This document shows, one piece after another, positions 8,297 to 17,065 of a DNA stretch of 64,000 nucleotides (position 1 is the first letter of the stretch; each line of letters starts with the position of its first letter). The stretch is from Streptomyces sp. NBC_01498 (GTDB lineage Bacteria; Actinomycetota; Actinomycetes; Streptomycetales; Streptomycetaceae). A program made the position numbers and the translations under genes. The notes under the pieces were generated by a model. It was not told the DNA's origin. It made no database searches and worked only from the letters and a program-made list of their open reading frames with translations. The stretch lies in contig NZ_CP109598.1 in the NCBI RefSeq assembly GCF_036327775.1, forward strand, positions 6,739,501-6,803,500, in the 5' to 3' direction.

Positions 8297-9141
8297 CCGT
8301 CGGCCGGCTCCCCGGCGACCACCAGTCCGGGCAGATGCTCCAGAATCTCCTCGCGCACCTCGGCCGACAGCCCCGCGTCCGTGACCAGCGTGTCCACCTG
8401 GTCCAGCGTCGCGAACGAACTCAGGCCCACCGTGCCCCACTTGGTGTGGTCGGCCACGACCACCACCCGCCGCGCCGACCGCACGAAACGGCGGTTCGTC
8501 TCCGCCTCGGCCAGGTTCGGCGTCGACAGTCCCGCCTCGGGAGAGATCCCGTGCACGCCGAGGAACAGCACATCGAAGTGGAGTGAGCGGATCGCCTGGT
8601 CCGCGACCGGCCCCACCAGCGAGTCGGACGGCGTCCGGACCCCCCCGGTGAGCACCACCGTCGCCGCGCCCGGACGGTGGCCGCCCGACGCCGCGGGCTG
8701 CGCGGCGTGGAACACGTCCGCGACCCGCACCGAGTTCGTCACCACCGTCAGATCGGGCACGTCCACCAGATGGTGCGCCAGGGCGTACGTGGTGGTGCCC
8801 CCCGACAGCGCGATCGCCCGTCCGGGCACGGCCATGGCGGCGGCCGTCCGGGCGATGTCCTCCTTGGCGCCCGGTTCGAGCACGGACTTCGCCTCGAAAC
8901 CCGGCTCGTGCGTGCTCGCCTCCGCCACCGGCACCGCGCCGCCGTGCACCTTCTCGATGACGCCGAGCCGGGCGAGGGCGTCCAGGTCCCGGCGGACCGT
9001 CATGTCGGAGACACTGAGCTTGCGGGTCAGCTCGTTGACGCGGATACCGCCGCGGCGCCGCACCTCGTCGAGGATCAGGGCCCGCCGCTGTTCCGCGAGA
9101 AGGTTCTGGTTGTCGTTCACCACCGGGGCCCGTCCTTCCAC
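8293..9141 (-). CDS. DeoR/GlpR-family transcriptional regulator
   Basis: Up to 282 residues. An N-terminal DeoR winged helix (ILDEVRRRGGIRVNEL, VSDMTVRRDLDALARLG) is followed by a sugar-phosphate-isomerase-like sensor domain containing ALSGGTTTYALAHHL and VVVADHTKWG, both hallmark segments. Family members usually repress sugar or nucleoside catabolic genes and are released by a phosphorylated sugar. A GTG at 9120 is an equally plausible start; neither has a strong ribosome-binding site. It is coupled to the SRPBCC gene rather than a sugar operon, which is unusual, and its targets may lie elsewhere. Confidence 0.9.
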   Translation of the reverse strand: MEGRAPVVNDNQNLLAEQRRALILDEVRRRGGIRVNELTRKLSVSDMTVRRDLDALARLGVIEKVHGGAVPVAEASTHEPGFEAKSVLEPGAKEDIARTAAAMAVPGRAIALSGGTTTYALAHHLVDVPDLTVVTNSVRVADVFHAAQPAASGGHRPGAATVVLTGGVRTPSDSLVGPVADQAIRSLHFDVLFLGVHGISPEAGLSTPNLAEAETNRRFVRSARRVVVVADHTKWGTVGLSSFATLDQVDTLVTDAGLSAEVREEILEHLPGLVVAGEPADG

Positions 9142-9302
9142 GTCGGCGTCGCACGGGGCCGTCGTTCACAGCTGATCATGAGGTTGCTCATCCTCCCACG
9201 CTGTTGGGCCCGTCACGCAGGTGTCGGCCGCCTCCGGCCCGGAAAGACCCCTAGGACGGCGGTCACCGCCCGCCGGACGCCAGCTGAGAGCGAGTCACCG
9301 AC

Positions 9303-11780
9303 GTGTCCCCCGATCCCCCCGCCCGCCGCGGCGACGGCGCCGCGCTCGAACTGCTCGTGCACGGTGTCGGCGGCGCCACCCCGCAGGAGATGCTCGCCGA
9401 CCCCTACACCGTCCGGATCACGGGCGACGAGACGGCGGCCATATACCGGCGTCCGGACGACGAGCACGCGGAGGCCCACCCCGAGCGGTACGCGGACGGA
9501 CCCGTCCCGGAGGCGTACTGCTGGTCCAACCTCACCTCCGGCAACAGCGCCCGCGCGCTGTGGCTCTTACTTCTGCCCTTCATGGTCGTCAACCTCGCGC
9601 ACTGGATGCGCCCGGCCACCAACGGACTCGCCCGGACCCAGCGGCTCTACGGCGTCCTCGTACGACTGCTCGCCCTCACCCTCACCGTCCTGCTGACCGC
9701 CGCCGCCTGCGAGGTCGCCCTCGACCTGGTGGCCTGGCAGTGCGCGGGCTCCGCCGACTGTGCCGCAGACCGCTCCTGGCTCGGCTTCCTCTCCGCCGGC
9801 CGGGGCGGCTGGTGGTCGCAGCCCGGCCGCCGCCTCGCGCTCGCCGCCCTCGTCCCGGCCGCGCTCGTGGGTCTCCTCTGGTATCTGTCCAACCGGACCT
9901 GGAGCGCCTACGAGTCCCAGCGCCCGCCCACCGACGCCGCACCCGGCCGGCACCACCCGGAGCCCGGACCGGAGCCCGGGACCGCGACCACCCCCGACGC
10001 CACCGACGCCTACGAGGGCCCGGCCGCCCCCGCGCCCGCCCCCGGCGGCGCCCCGGCCCTGCGGCCCGCTCTCTCCCGGCCCGGATTCTGGTACGGCCGC
10101 CGGCTCGTCGCCCGGCTGCGCGCCGCGCACACCGCCGCCGGATTCCTCACCGTCGCGGGCGCGGTCACCGGCGCCGCCGCCCGCCACGACCGGGACGCGT
10201 CCACCGCCGTCCGCGAGAGCGCCGGCGGCCTCCTCCAGGCGGCCCTCGTCGTCGGCGCGCTCGTCGTGCTGTGGGTGGTCTGCGCCCGGGGCCGCAGCGA
10301 ACGCCGGAGCGACGGCTCCCTCGACAAGGCGCTCGTCGGTCTGCTGCCCGCCGCCTCCCTCGCCCTGCTCGGACTCGCCCTGGTGTACGCCGCCTGGTCC
10401 CGCCCCGGCTGGCGCTCCTCCGGCACCCTGCCCGGCGCCGTCACCTTCCCCGTCCTGGCCCTCGCCCAGGGCGCCCTCGTCGTCGCGCTCGCCGTGGCCG
10501 CCCTCGCCCTGCACCGCCGCGCCCCGCACCACCGGATCGCGCTGTACGGCCTCGGCGGCCCCGCCGTCGCCATGCTCGCCTGCGCCCTGGCCGGGGTGAT
10601 GACCGGCGGCGTCGCCCAGCGCGTCGGCGACTGGCTCGACGGGTCCGGCACCCCCGGCATGGGTGAGGGCTCGATCCCCGGACCGCCCGTCCTGCTCAGC
10701 TGGCAGGCCGCCGTCATCCCCGTCCTGCTGGTGCTGCTGCTGATCCCGGTGCTGGTCCTCGCCGTGCGTACCGTGCGCACCGGCCGTCGCCTCGCACCCG
10801 TCGTGGAGGCGGAGTACGGGTCGCGGGAGCGCCGGGTCACCCCCGACTCCGTCCGTACCCGCCGTATCGCCGGGGCCCGCGCCCGCGCCGAACTCACCGA
10901 CGCCGCGCCCTGGCTGGTCGGCGTGCTGTCCGGTGCGGCCCTGCTGCTCGGCACCGGGGCCGTCGTCGGCGCCTGGCTGAGCGGCGACGTACCGGGCCGC
11001 GCCGCCGAGGGCGGGCCCGCGCCCGTCCAGTCGCTCGCCGACACCGCGCAGGCCCTCGGCTCCTGGCTGATCGGCCTCGGTTTCATACTGTTCGTGACCT
11101 GGGGCCGACGCGCCTACCGCGACCCCGCCGCCCGGCGCACCATCGGCATCCTCTGGGACGTCGGCACCTTCTGGCCGCGCGCCTCGCACCCCTTCGCGCC
11201 GCCCTGCTACGCGGAACGCGCCGTACCCGATCTCACCTGGCGGATGGCCTCCTGGACCGCCCGCACCGGCGGACGCCTCGTCATCTCCGGCCACTCGCAG
11301 GGCAGTGTGCTGGCCGCCGCCGCGGTCTGGCAGCTCCCGGAGAACACCCGCCACCAGGTGGCACTGCTGACCTACGGCTCACCGCTGGAGCGGCTGTACG
11401 GCCGCTGGTTCCCCGCGTACTTCGGCGCAGGGCCGCTCGGCGACCTGGGCCGGGAGGTGCACTGCTGGCGCAACCTCTGGCGCGCCACCGACCCCATCGG
11501 CGGGCCCGTCCGGCTCCCCGGCGAGAGCCGCGAACCGGCCGTCGACCACGGGCCCCTCAAGGACCCGCTCGCCTACGGCCGCACCGCCCGCCACCCGCTG
11601 CCCGAGCCGATCCTCGGCCACTCCGACTACCAGGACGACCCCGCCTTCGCCGTGGAGCGCGCCGCGCTCCTGGACCGGCTGCTCCCTTCGCTGCCGGGAC
11701 AGCGCACGGGCGCCACGACCGACCGGGACCACCCGAACGGCGGTCTCGGTCAGGGCAGTTCGGGCAGATCGTCCGCGTAG
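9303..11780 (+). CDS. Large multi-spanning membrane protein with alpha/beta-hydrolase motif
   Basis: An 825-residue protein. The N-terminus contains LELLVHGVGGATPQEML, an alpha/beta-hydrolase oxyanion-type HG segment. Then come several blocks of membrane helices (about residues 80-110, 120-145, 170-200, 270-290, 310-440, 470-500, 540-590), separated by Pro/Ala-rich loops. The C-terminal soluble part has the nucleophile elbow GHSQGS and a possible late histidine (PILGHSDYQ). This suggests a lipase-like domain whose oxyanion segment and catalytic elbow are separated by a membrane region. The exact reaction is unknown. The last 31 bases overlap the 3' end of the convergent AAA gene. The GTG start is preceded by GAGAGCGAG. 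Confidence 0.75.
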   Translation: MSPDPPARRGDGAALELLVHGVGGATPQEMLADPYTVRITGDETAAIYRRPDDEHAEAHPERYADGPVPEAYCWSNLTSGNSARALWLLLLPFMVVNLAHWMRPATNGLARTQRLYGVLVRLLALTLTVLLTAAACEVALDLVAWQCAGSADCAADRSWLGFLSAGRGGWWSQPGRRLALAALVPAALVGLLWYLSNRTWSAYESQRPPTDAAPGRHHPEPGPEPGTATTPDATDAYEGPAAPAPAPGGAPALRPALSRPGFWYGRRLVARLRAAHTAAGFLTVAGAVTGAAARHDRDASTAVRESAGGLLQAALVVGALVVLWVVCARGRSERRSDGSLDKALVGLLPAASLALLGLALVYAAWSRPGWRSSGTLPGAVTFPVLALAQGALVVALAVAALALHRRAPHHRIALYGLGGPAVAMLACALAGVMTGGVAQRVGDWLDGSGTPGMGEGSIPGPPVLLSWQAAVIPVLLVLLLIPVLVLAVRTVRTGRRLAPVVEAEYGSRERRVTPDSVRTRRIAGARARAELTDAAPWLVGVLSGAALLLGTGAVVGAWLSGDVPGRAAEGGPAPVQSLADTAQALGSWLIGLGFILFVTWGRRAYRDPAARRTIGILWDVGTFWPRASHPFAPPCYAERAVPDLTWRMASWTARTGGRLVISGHSQGSVLAAAAVWQLPENTRHQVALLTYGSPLERLYGRWFPAYFGAGPLGDLGREVHCWRNLWRATDPIGGPVRLPGESREPAVDHGPLKDPLAYGRTARHPLPEPILGHSDYQDDPAFAVERAALLDRLLPSLPGQRTGATTDRDHPNGGLGQGSSGRSSA

Positions 11781-14179
11781 AGCAGAGTCAGGTCGTCCGT
11801 GCTGGTCTCCGGCAACTGGGCGACCCGGCTCGCGTGTTGCTCCACCATCGACTCGAACGTCTGGCGCGCCGTACGGCCGTTGCCGAAGGCCGGTCCCTTG
11901 GGCAGTACGGAGAAGTACTTGAGCAGCGCCTCGGCCGTGCCCTCGCCCAGCCGGTACTCGTGCTCCTCGGCCTGCTGCTCCACGATCCGCAGCAGTTCGT
12001 CCGGGTCGTAGTCGCTGAAGGTGATGGTCCGTGAGAAACGCGACGCCACACCGGGGTTGACCGCGAGGAACCGCTCCATCTCCACGGTGTACCCGGCGAC
12101 GATCACCACCACCGCCTCCCGGTGGTCCTCCATCAGCTTCACCAGTGTGTCGATCGCCTCGCGCCCGAAGTCGCGCCCCGAGTCCTCGGGCGACAGCGCG
12201 TACGCCTCGTCGATGAAGAGCACACCGCCACGGGCCCGGTCGAACGCCTCCTGGGTGCGGATCGCGGTGGAGCCGATGTGCTCACCCACCAGATCCACCC
12301 GGGAGACCTCCACCAGATGACCGCGCTCCAGCACCCCGAGGGAGGCCAGGATCTCGCCGTACAGCCGGGCCACCGTCGTCTTGCCGGTGCCGGGGGAGCC
12401 GGTGAAGACCAGGTGGCGGCGGGCGGAGGCGGCCTTGAGCCCGGCCTGCTGCCGGCGGCGGCCGACCTCGATCATGTTGGTGAGCGCGCGGACCTCCCGC
12501 TTGACGCTCTCCAGTCCCACCAGCGTGTCGAGTTCACCGAGGACCGTGCCCGAGTCGCGGACCGGGGTGTCCGGCGGTGTCTCCGGCTCAGCCGCCGGGC
12601 TCTGCGCCGGGACCGAACCCGGCACCCCGGCCGTCTGGGTGGCGGTCCGCACGGCCGCCGGCTGCGCCACGGCGGCCAGCGCCCCGCTCTCGTCGCTGGT
12701 GCAGTCCTCCACCGTCGGACCCGCCCCGCCGCCCTCCCCACCCGGTGCGGCGCCGTCCGGGAACTCGTAACCGCCCCGTGCGCAGCGCTCGGTACGGCAG
12801 CGCGTCAGCGTCGTACGGCAGCCGTCCATGACATGGAACCCGTACCCGCCGCTGCCCGTCACACGGCAGTCGTGGAACGTGCCGCGCCCCTCGGCGGAGA
12901 CGTAGAAACCGGCCTCGGCGGGCGAGGTGATCGCGCACCGCTCGATGGTGGGATCCGCGCCCTTGGTGACGATGACACCGGTCTGCACATTGTCGATGGT
13001 GCAGGAGTTGAGTGTGCCGCCGCTGCCGTGGTCCCGGAACCAGGCCCCGGTCGATGCCTCCCTGATCCGGCAGTCGTCGAGCTGCGCCGTCGCGCCGTCG
13101 CTCACCGACACGGCCGTGTTGCGCACCTGGGACAGGTCGCTGTCCACGACATCGGCGCGCGAGCCCCGGTCGAGGACGAACAGCGCGTCCGGCACGTCGT
13201 GCACCCGGCACGAGTCGAGGACCACTGTCGCCCCGTCACTCACCCACACCGCCGGGTAGTCGCCCGTACTGTCGTGGATCTCGCACTGGTTGGCGTCCAC
13301 CCGCGTCCCCGGGTCCCACACCGAGAGACCGTTGCGGCCGAACCGCCGCACCGTGGAACGGGTCAGCGTCAGCACCGAGCGGGAACGCAGATCCACCGCG
13401 TTCTCCGGGATGTCGTGGATGTCGCAGTCCGAGAGCGTCAGCACCGCGTCCGTGTCGAGGGTGATGCCGTCGGCGGACGTGCGGTGCACGCTGGAGTCGG
13501 TGAGATGGGCCGCCGCGCGCGCGGCGATCTGCACACCGGTGCCCTTGATCTCGTACACCTCGCAGCCGACGGCCTCCACCCCGCTGCCCTCGCCGGTGAC
13601 GGTCAGCCCGCCCCCGGACGCGTGGTGGATACGGCAGCGCTCCAGCCGGGGGTGCGCCCCGCCGCGTACGGAGACCCCCGACTGCCCGGCCGCCACGACC
13701 TCGCAGTCCTCGAACACCCCGCCGCCGCCGTCGAGTACGGCCACCCCGACCCCGGCCGGGTTGTCGACGGTGCAGCGGCGGACGGTGGGCCGCGCGGCGC
13801 CGCGCACCTCGATCCCGGCCGCCGAGCGCGTCACGATCCGCAGATCCGTCAGCTCCGGGGTGCCGTCCTCCAGCAGCAGCGCGGGCGCGGTGCTGTCCTG
13901 GCCCTCTATGTGCAGGTCGTGGACGGTCGCCGAGGCACGCACGGTGAGCGGCACGCCGTCCGGCGGAGCGATCCGCACCGAGCCCGACGAGCCCTCGGGA
14001 CCGCGCAGCGTGACGGCGCGCGTGACCACGAGATTCTCCCGGTAGGTGCCCGGGGCGACCGTGAGTATGTCGCCGTCGCCCGCGGCCTCCAGGGCCGCGG
14101 CGAGAGAGGCGTACTCGCCGGTACGGCGGCGCCAACGCGAGGTGCCGGTGTGCGTCACCTGGACCGTGCCCTGTGCCAT
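11750..14179 (-). CDS. Right-handed beta-helix / CbxX-type AAA ATPase fusion
   Basis: An 809-residue two-part protein. Residues about 15-470 are a right-handed parallel beta-helix made of many repeats of roughly 23 residues with DCxVxxxxxxGV-like rungs. A linker rich in Ala/Pro/Glu follows. The C-terminal 270 residues are an AAA domain of the CbxX/CfqX/EccA type: Walker A GSPGTGKTT near residue 592, Walker B VLFIDEAYAL near 655, then VASRFSRTITF with the arginine finger. The start is MAQGTVQVTHTG; upstream in-frame sequence is basic and low-complexity. AAA domains of this type remodel protein partners (EccA acts in type VII secretion). The partner here is unknown. Confidence 0.88.
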   Translation of the reverse strand: MAQGTVQVTHTGTSRWRRRTGEYASLAAALEAAGDGDILTVAPGTYRENLVVTRAVTLRGPEGSSGSVRIAPPDGVPLTVRASATVHDLHIEGQDSTAPALLLEDGTPELTDLRIVTRSAAGIEVRGAARPTVRRCTVDNPAGVGVAVLDGGGGVFEDCEVVAAGQSGVSVRGGAHPRLERCRIHHASGGGLTVTGEGSGVEAVGCEVYEIKGTGVQIAARAAAHLTDSSVHRTSADGITLDTDAVLTLSDCDIHDIPENAVDLRSRSVLTLTRSTVRRFGRNGLSVWDPGTRVDANQCEIHDSTGDYPAVWVSDGATVVLDSCRVHDVPDALFVLDRGSRADVVDSDLSQVRNTAVSVSDGATAQLDDCRIREASTGAWFRDHGSGGTLNSCTIDNVQTGVIVTKGADPTIERCAITSPAEAGFYVSAEGRGTFHDCRVTGSGGYGFHVMDGCRTTLTRCRTERCARGGYEFPDGAAPGGEGGGAGPTVEDCTSDESGALAAVAQPAAVRTATQTAGVPGSVPAQSPAAEPETPPDTPVRDSGTVLGELDTLVGLESVKREVRALTNMIEVGRRRQQAGLKAASARRHLVFTGSPGTGKTTVARLYGEILASLGVLERGHLVEVSRVDLVGEHIGSTAIRTQEAFDRARGGVLFIDEAYALSPEDSGRDFGREAIDTLVKLMEDHREAVVVIVAGYTVEMERFLAVNPGVASRFSRTITFSDYDPDELLRIVEQQAEEHEYRLGEGTAEALLKYFSVLPKGPAFGNGRTARQTFESMVEQHASRVAQLPETSTDDLTLLYADDLPELP

Positions 14180-14401
14180 GGTGTTGTTCTGTCCCCACCT
14201 CGTGCGCCTGCGCCTGCTGGGCCGGCCCGATCCGCGCCGGGGCCGACTCAAGGAAGTCCGGCCGCGACGGATGACCGGGTCGCCCCACCGTAGCGCGCGC
14301 GGCACCGGTGGGTTGACCCAAGACCGGTTCCCGCGGTGGTTCGCACGTCCGTCCGGCGGGCGGCCACGCCCGGCGGAGACGCCCCGGCCGGCGCCCCCGG
14401 C

Positions 14402-15010
14402 TCAACTGCCCGCGCCCGTACGGCCCCAGTCGGGGCCGACCTGCGCCCACGCCAGATCGAGCCGCGCGTACCGGAGCCGGTGGAGTCTCCACACCACCAG
14501 CCGCCGTCCCGCCTCCACCAGCGCGCCGAAGACGGCGGCGAGCCCGAGCCCGGCGAGCACGGCGTGCGTACGGGCGGTGGCGGGGTCCGTCGGGCGCGGG
14601 GCGATCCGCCCGGAACGGTCGGTCCAGACCGTGAAGGTGTCGCCCGCCCGCAGCTGCGGCGAGGCGGAGCGGACCAGTCCGGTACGCCGGCCGCCGTCCG
14701 GCGCGGTCCATCCGGCGACCACCGGCCTGCCGACGTCACGCTCGCTCGACGCCTCCGGGTCCTGCGCCATCCGCGTCGGTGACGTGGACCGGCGGACCAC
14801 CACCGCCTCCGTACGCTGCCGGTCCTCCTGCTGGGCGCGGATGGTGCGCCGCAGCGCCTCGTCGGCCAGCGCGCCCGACACCCAGCCGACGGCCGGTACA
14901 CCGAGGAGCGTCAGGACCAGGGCGACGAGCGCGACCCACGCCTCGACGAGATCCGTCGTTCTGCGCAGCGGGTTGTCCCGCCAGCGCCGGAGTCCCACGA
15001 CCGCTCGCAT
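14402..15010 (-). CDS. Rv1733c-like membrane protein
   Basis: A 202-residue protein with two membrane helices, near residues 22-47 and 148-168, enclosing a roughly 100-residue extracytoplasmic domain. The N-terminal RWRDNPLRRTTDLVEAWV entry and the WTDRSGRIAPRPTD segment before the second helix are the signature of the actinobacterial Rv1733c family. Family function is unknown. The gene follows the AAA gene's start region on the same strand with a 222-base gap, so it is probably transcribed separately. Confidence 0.88.
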   Translation of the reverse strand: MRAVVGLRRWRDNPLRRTTDLVEAWVALVALVLTLLGVPAVGWVSGALADEALRRTIRAQQEDRQRTEAVVVRRSTSPTRMAQDPEASSERDVGRPVVAGWTAPDGGRRTGLVRSASPQLRAGDTFTVWTDRSGRIAPRPTDPATARTHAVLAGLGLAAVFGALVEAGRRLVVWRLHRLRYARLDLAWAQVGPDWGRTGAGS

Positions 15011-15155
15011 CGTGCCGCACCCCTTCCCTGTTCCGTTCCCCGCCTTGCGCGTTCCCTGCCGCGTCCGTCATAGCCCCTGCCGGTCCCGGCGCACGCGCGA
15101 AAGGGCCGAAGGGAGAGGGACATCACCCCTTCGTCCGACGGGCGGGGCCGGCCGG

Positions 15156-15209
15156 CGGTTCCGCACCGGCCGCCGGTTCCGCACCGCCCGCCGGTTCCGG
15201 ACCGCTCAC
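15156..15209. repeat. Three tandem 18-bp repeats
   Basis: Three head-to-tail copies of an 18-mer beginning CGGTTCCGCACCG, with one to four changes between copies, lie in the spacer between the MOSC gene and the Rv1733c-like gene. A decayed fourth copy may follow to about 15245. No gene is seen in this spacer. Confidence 0.6.
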
Positions 15210-15263
15210 CCCGGGACCGCGTCCGTTCACCGTTCCGGAACGCTCACGGCCCCGGTGACGCGT

Positions 15264-16181
15264 TCAGGACCGGTCGGTGTCCAGGGTCCCGGTGACGATC
15301 GTCACCGGGTCTCCCACCCGGACCGTGCCGGTGTTCTCGGGCGTCAAATGCTGCCCGAAGAGCAGCTTTCCGTCGAATCGGCGATGCCGGGCGAGCGCCC
15401 GCAGGGGTTCCTTGCCGCGCCGCCCCGTCTCCTGGTCGACCGTGGTGATCACGCACCGCGCGCACGGCTTGGTGACCCGGAAGGTGACCTCGCCGACCGT
15501 GATCCGGCGCCACGCGTCCTCGGCCCAGGGGGCGGTGCCCGCGACGACGAGATTCGGACGGAAACGGTTCATCGGCAGCGGGCCCTCGTAGGCGTGATCG
15601 CCTTGCGCCACCAGGGAGTTGAGAGCGTCGAGCGAGGAGAGGGAGACGACGAGGAGCGGATTGCTGTCGGCGAGGCTGACCGTCTCCCCGGCGCGCGCGT
15701 ACCGCGGATCCGCCGGCCGGGCGTGGGCCGGGTCCCCCAGATGAATCAGCCGGACCTCCACCCCGAGGTGGCGGCTGAACCAGTCACCGGCGCGCGTGTC
15801 GGCGAGCACGGCGTCGACCTTCGTCCCGAACAGGTTCACCACGACGCCGTCACCGGGCAGCGCCGGCCGGGGACGGTCAACACCCGCACCGGCGGCGTCG
15901 GTTGACGACCCGTCACCCGACGGGCGGGCCACCTCCAGCGGCTCCCGGCCGGGCGCGCGCACCACGATCCCGCCGTCCGGCGACGACACGGCGCGGGCCA
16001 GCGCGAGCCGCGGCTGTTCGCGCTGGGTGACCGCGCGGTCCGACATGTCCACCAGCGCCCACCGGCGGTCGCCCGCCAGACCCCAGGGCTCCACGAACGC
16101 GCTGTCGGCCGTGAAACCTCCCACCGATTTCACCGGATGTACGCGCAGGGAGTGCAGGACGGGCGAGGACGGCTGCGGCAT
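15264..16181 (-). CDS. MOSC-domain protein (YcbX-like)
   Basis: A 305-residue protein with an N-terminal MOSC beta-barrel (LRVHPVKSVGGFTADSA, WGLAGDRRWALVD) and a C-terminal MOSC domain. The conserved molybdenum-cofactor cysteine region is intact (PCARCVITTVD), as is NRFRPNLVV. YcbX-type proteins carry molybdenum cofactor and reduce N-hydroxylated compounds with an external electron donor. The C-terminal 2Fe-2S domain found in some members is absent. The ATG at 16181 is preferred because of the CAGGATG ribosome-binding site; a further upstream start lacks one. Confidence 0.9.
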   Translation of the reverse strand: MPQPSSPVLHSLRVHPVKSVGGFTADSAFVEPWGLAGDRRWALVDMSDRAVTQREQPRLALARAVSSPDGGIVVRAPGREPLEVARPSGDGSSTDAAGAGVDRPRPALPGDGVVVNLFGTKVDAVLADTRAGDWFSRHLGVEVRLIHLGDPAHARPADPRYARAGETVSLADSNPLLVVSLSSLDALNSLVAQGDHAYEGPLPMNRFRPNLVVAGTAPWAEDAWRRITVGEVTFRVTKPCARCVITTVDQETGRRGKEPLRALARHRRFDGKLLFGQHLTPENTGTVRVGDPVTIVTGTLDTDRS

Positions 16182-16272
16182 ACGGTCATCCTGCCAGCGG
16201 ACCCCCGGGACCACCGGCCGATTTCCGCCCGGTGCTCCCCGTGCCGCCGCCGCGCCTCCGGACCTCCCGGGG

Positions 16273-16806
16273 TCAGTAACCCCGGCTCTGGTAGGGGCGG
16301 TTGTACGGGTCGTCGTACGGCGCCGGCGTGGGGGCCGGACGCGGGGACGCGGGGCGCATCGCCTCGTACCCCGTGGGCGATCCCGGTCGCTGCTGCTGCG
16401 GCGGACGGGGCTGCTGGGGACGCGGCGGCTGCTGTTGCTGCTGGGGCGGCTGGTAGGGCTGCCCGCCCTGGTAGCCGCCGCGGGGCGCGGGCGCCTGCTG
16501 CGGGATGTAGGGCGCCGGGGCCTGCTGGAGCGGCACGGGATGCTGCGCCGGCTGCGGCTGGTACCCGCCGTAGGAGGGCGTGGGCTGGGAGGGGGCCGCC
16601 GGGAGGGCGGGAAGCGCCGAAGGCAGCGCCGGCAGATAGCTGTTGCTCTGGTAGCCGGTGTTGCCGGTGTCGTAGGCGGAGGGCACTCGGATCGGGGCGA
16701 TCTGAGGCGTGCCCCGCTCCGCGACCAGGGAGTCGTAGATCGGGGTGTCCGGGAACGACGGCGCGGTGTAGTAACCGCCGCCGTAGGTCGAGCGGGGGGA
16801 GGTCAT
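16273..16806 (-). CDS. Pro/Gln/Tyr-rich protein, DUF6643-like
   Basis: A 177-residue protein. The first 65 residues look conserved (GGGYYTAPSFPDTPIYDSL, TPQIAPIRVPSAYD). The rest is low complexity, dominated by Pro, Gln, Gly and Tyr, with a run of five Gln. There is no signal peptide or membrane helix. I recognise the N-terminus as that of a Streptomyces protein family usually beside TerD genes (DUF6643, from memory). It is divergent from the double TerD gene, which fits. The disordered tail may act as a scaffold or condensate-forming region; this is inference. Confidence 0.75.
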   Translation of the reverse strand: MTSPRSTYGGGYYTAPSFPDTPIYDSLVAERGTPQIAPIRVPSAYDTGNTGYQSNSYLPALPSALPALPAAPSQPTPSYGGYQPQPAQHPVPLQQAPAPYIPQQAPAPRGGYQGGQPYQPPQQQQQPPRPQQPRPPQQQRPGSPTGYEAMRPASPRPAPTPAPYDDPYNRPYQSRGY

Positions 16807-17065
16807 GGAACCTAAGTTAAGCCCACGATGTGCCAAGTGGGGAGTCCGATTAGTGTGTTCTTTTGCGCGCTCTGGGCCAGTTCGGATCCCCAATGCGAGC
16901 GAACGTGGGAAAATCGGTCGCCCAGGACCGTAGTGATCGTGTAAAAGCCAAGCCAGGTAAGGGTTACCGCCGGGTCTGACGTGGGCGAGATCACCGTCCC
17001 GGTGATTAGGTGGAGAGCGACGGAGACCATTCGGTCGCGCGATCTCGATGGGGGCGAGCATGTCC

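Noticed and set aside
9567..11354. A 595-codon minus-strand frame opposite the membrane hydrolase
   Set aside because: Low-complexity Gly/Ala/Glu translation produced by the complement of a GC3-biased gene.
12122..14293. A 723-codon plus-strand frame opposite the beta-helix/AAA gene
   Set aside because: It mirrors the real minus-strand gene and has no recognisable motif.
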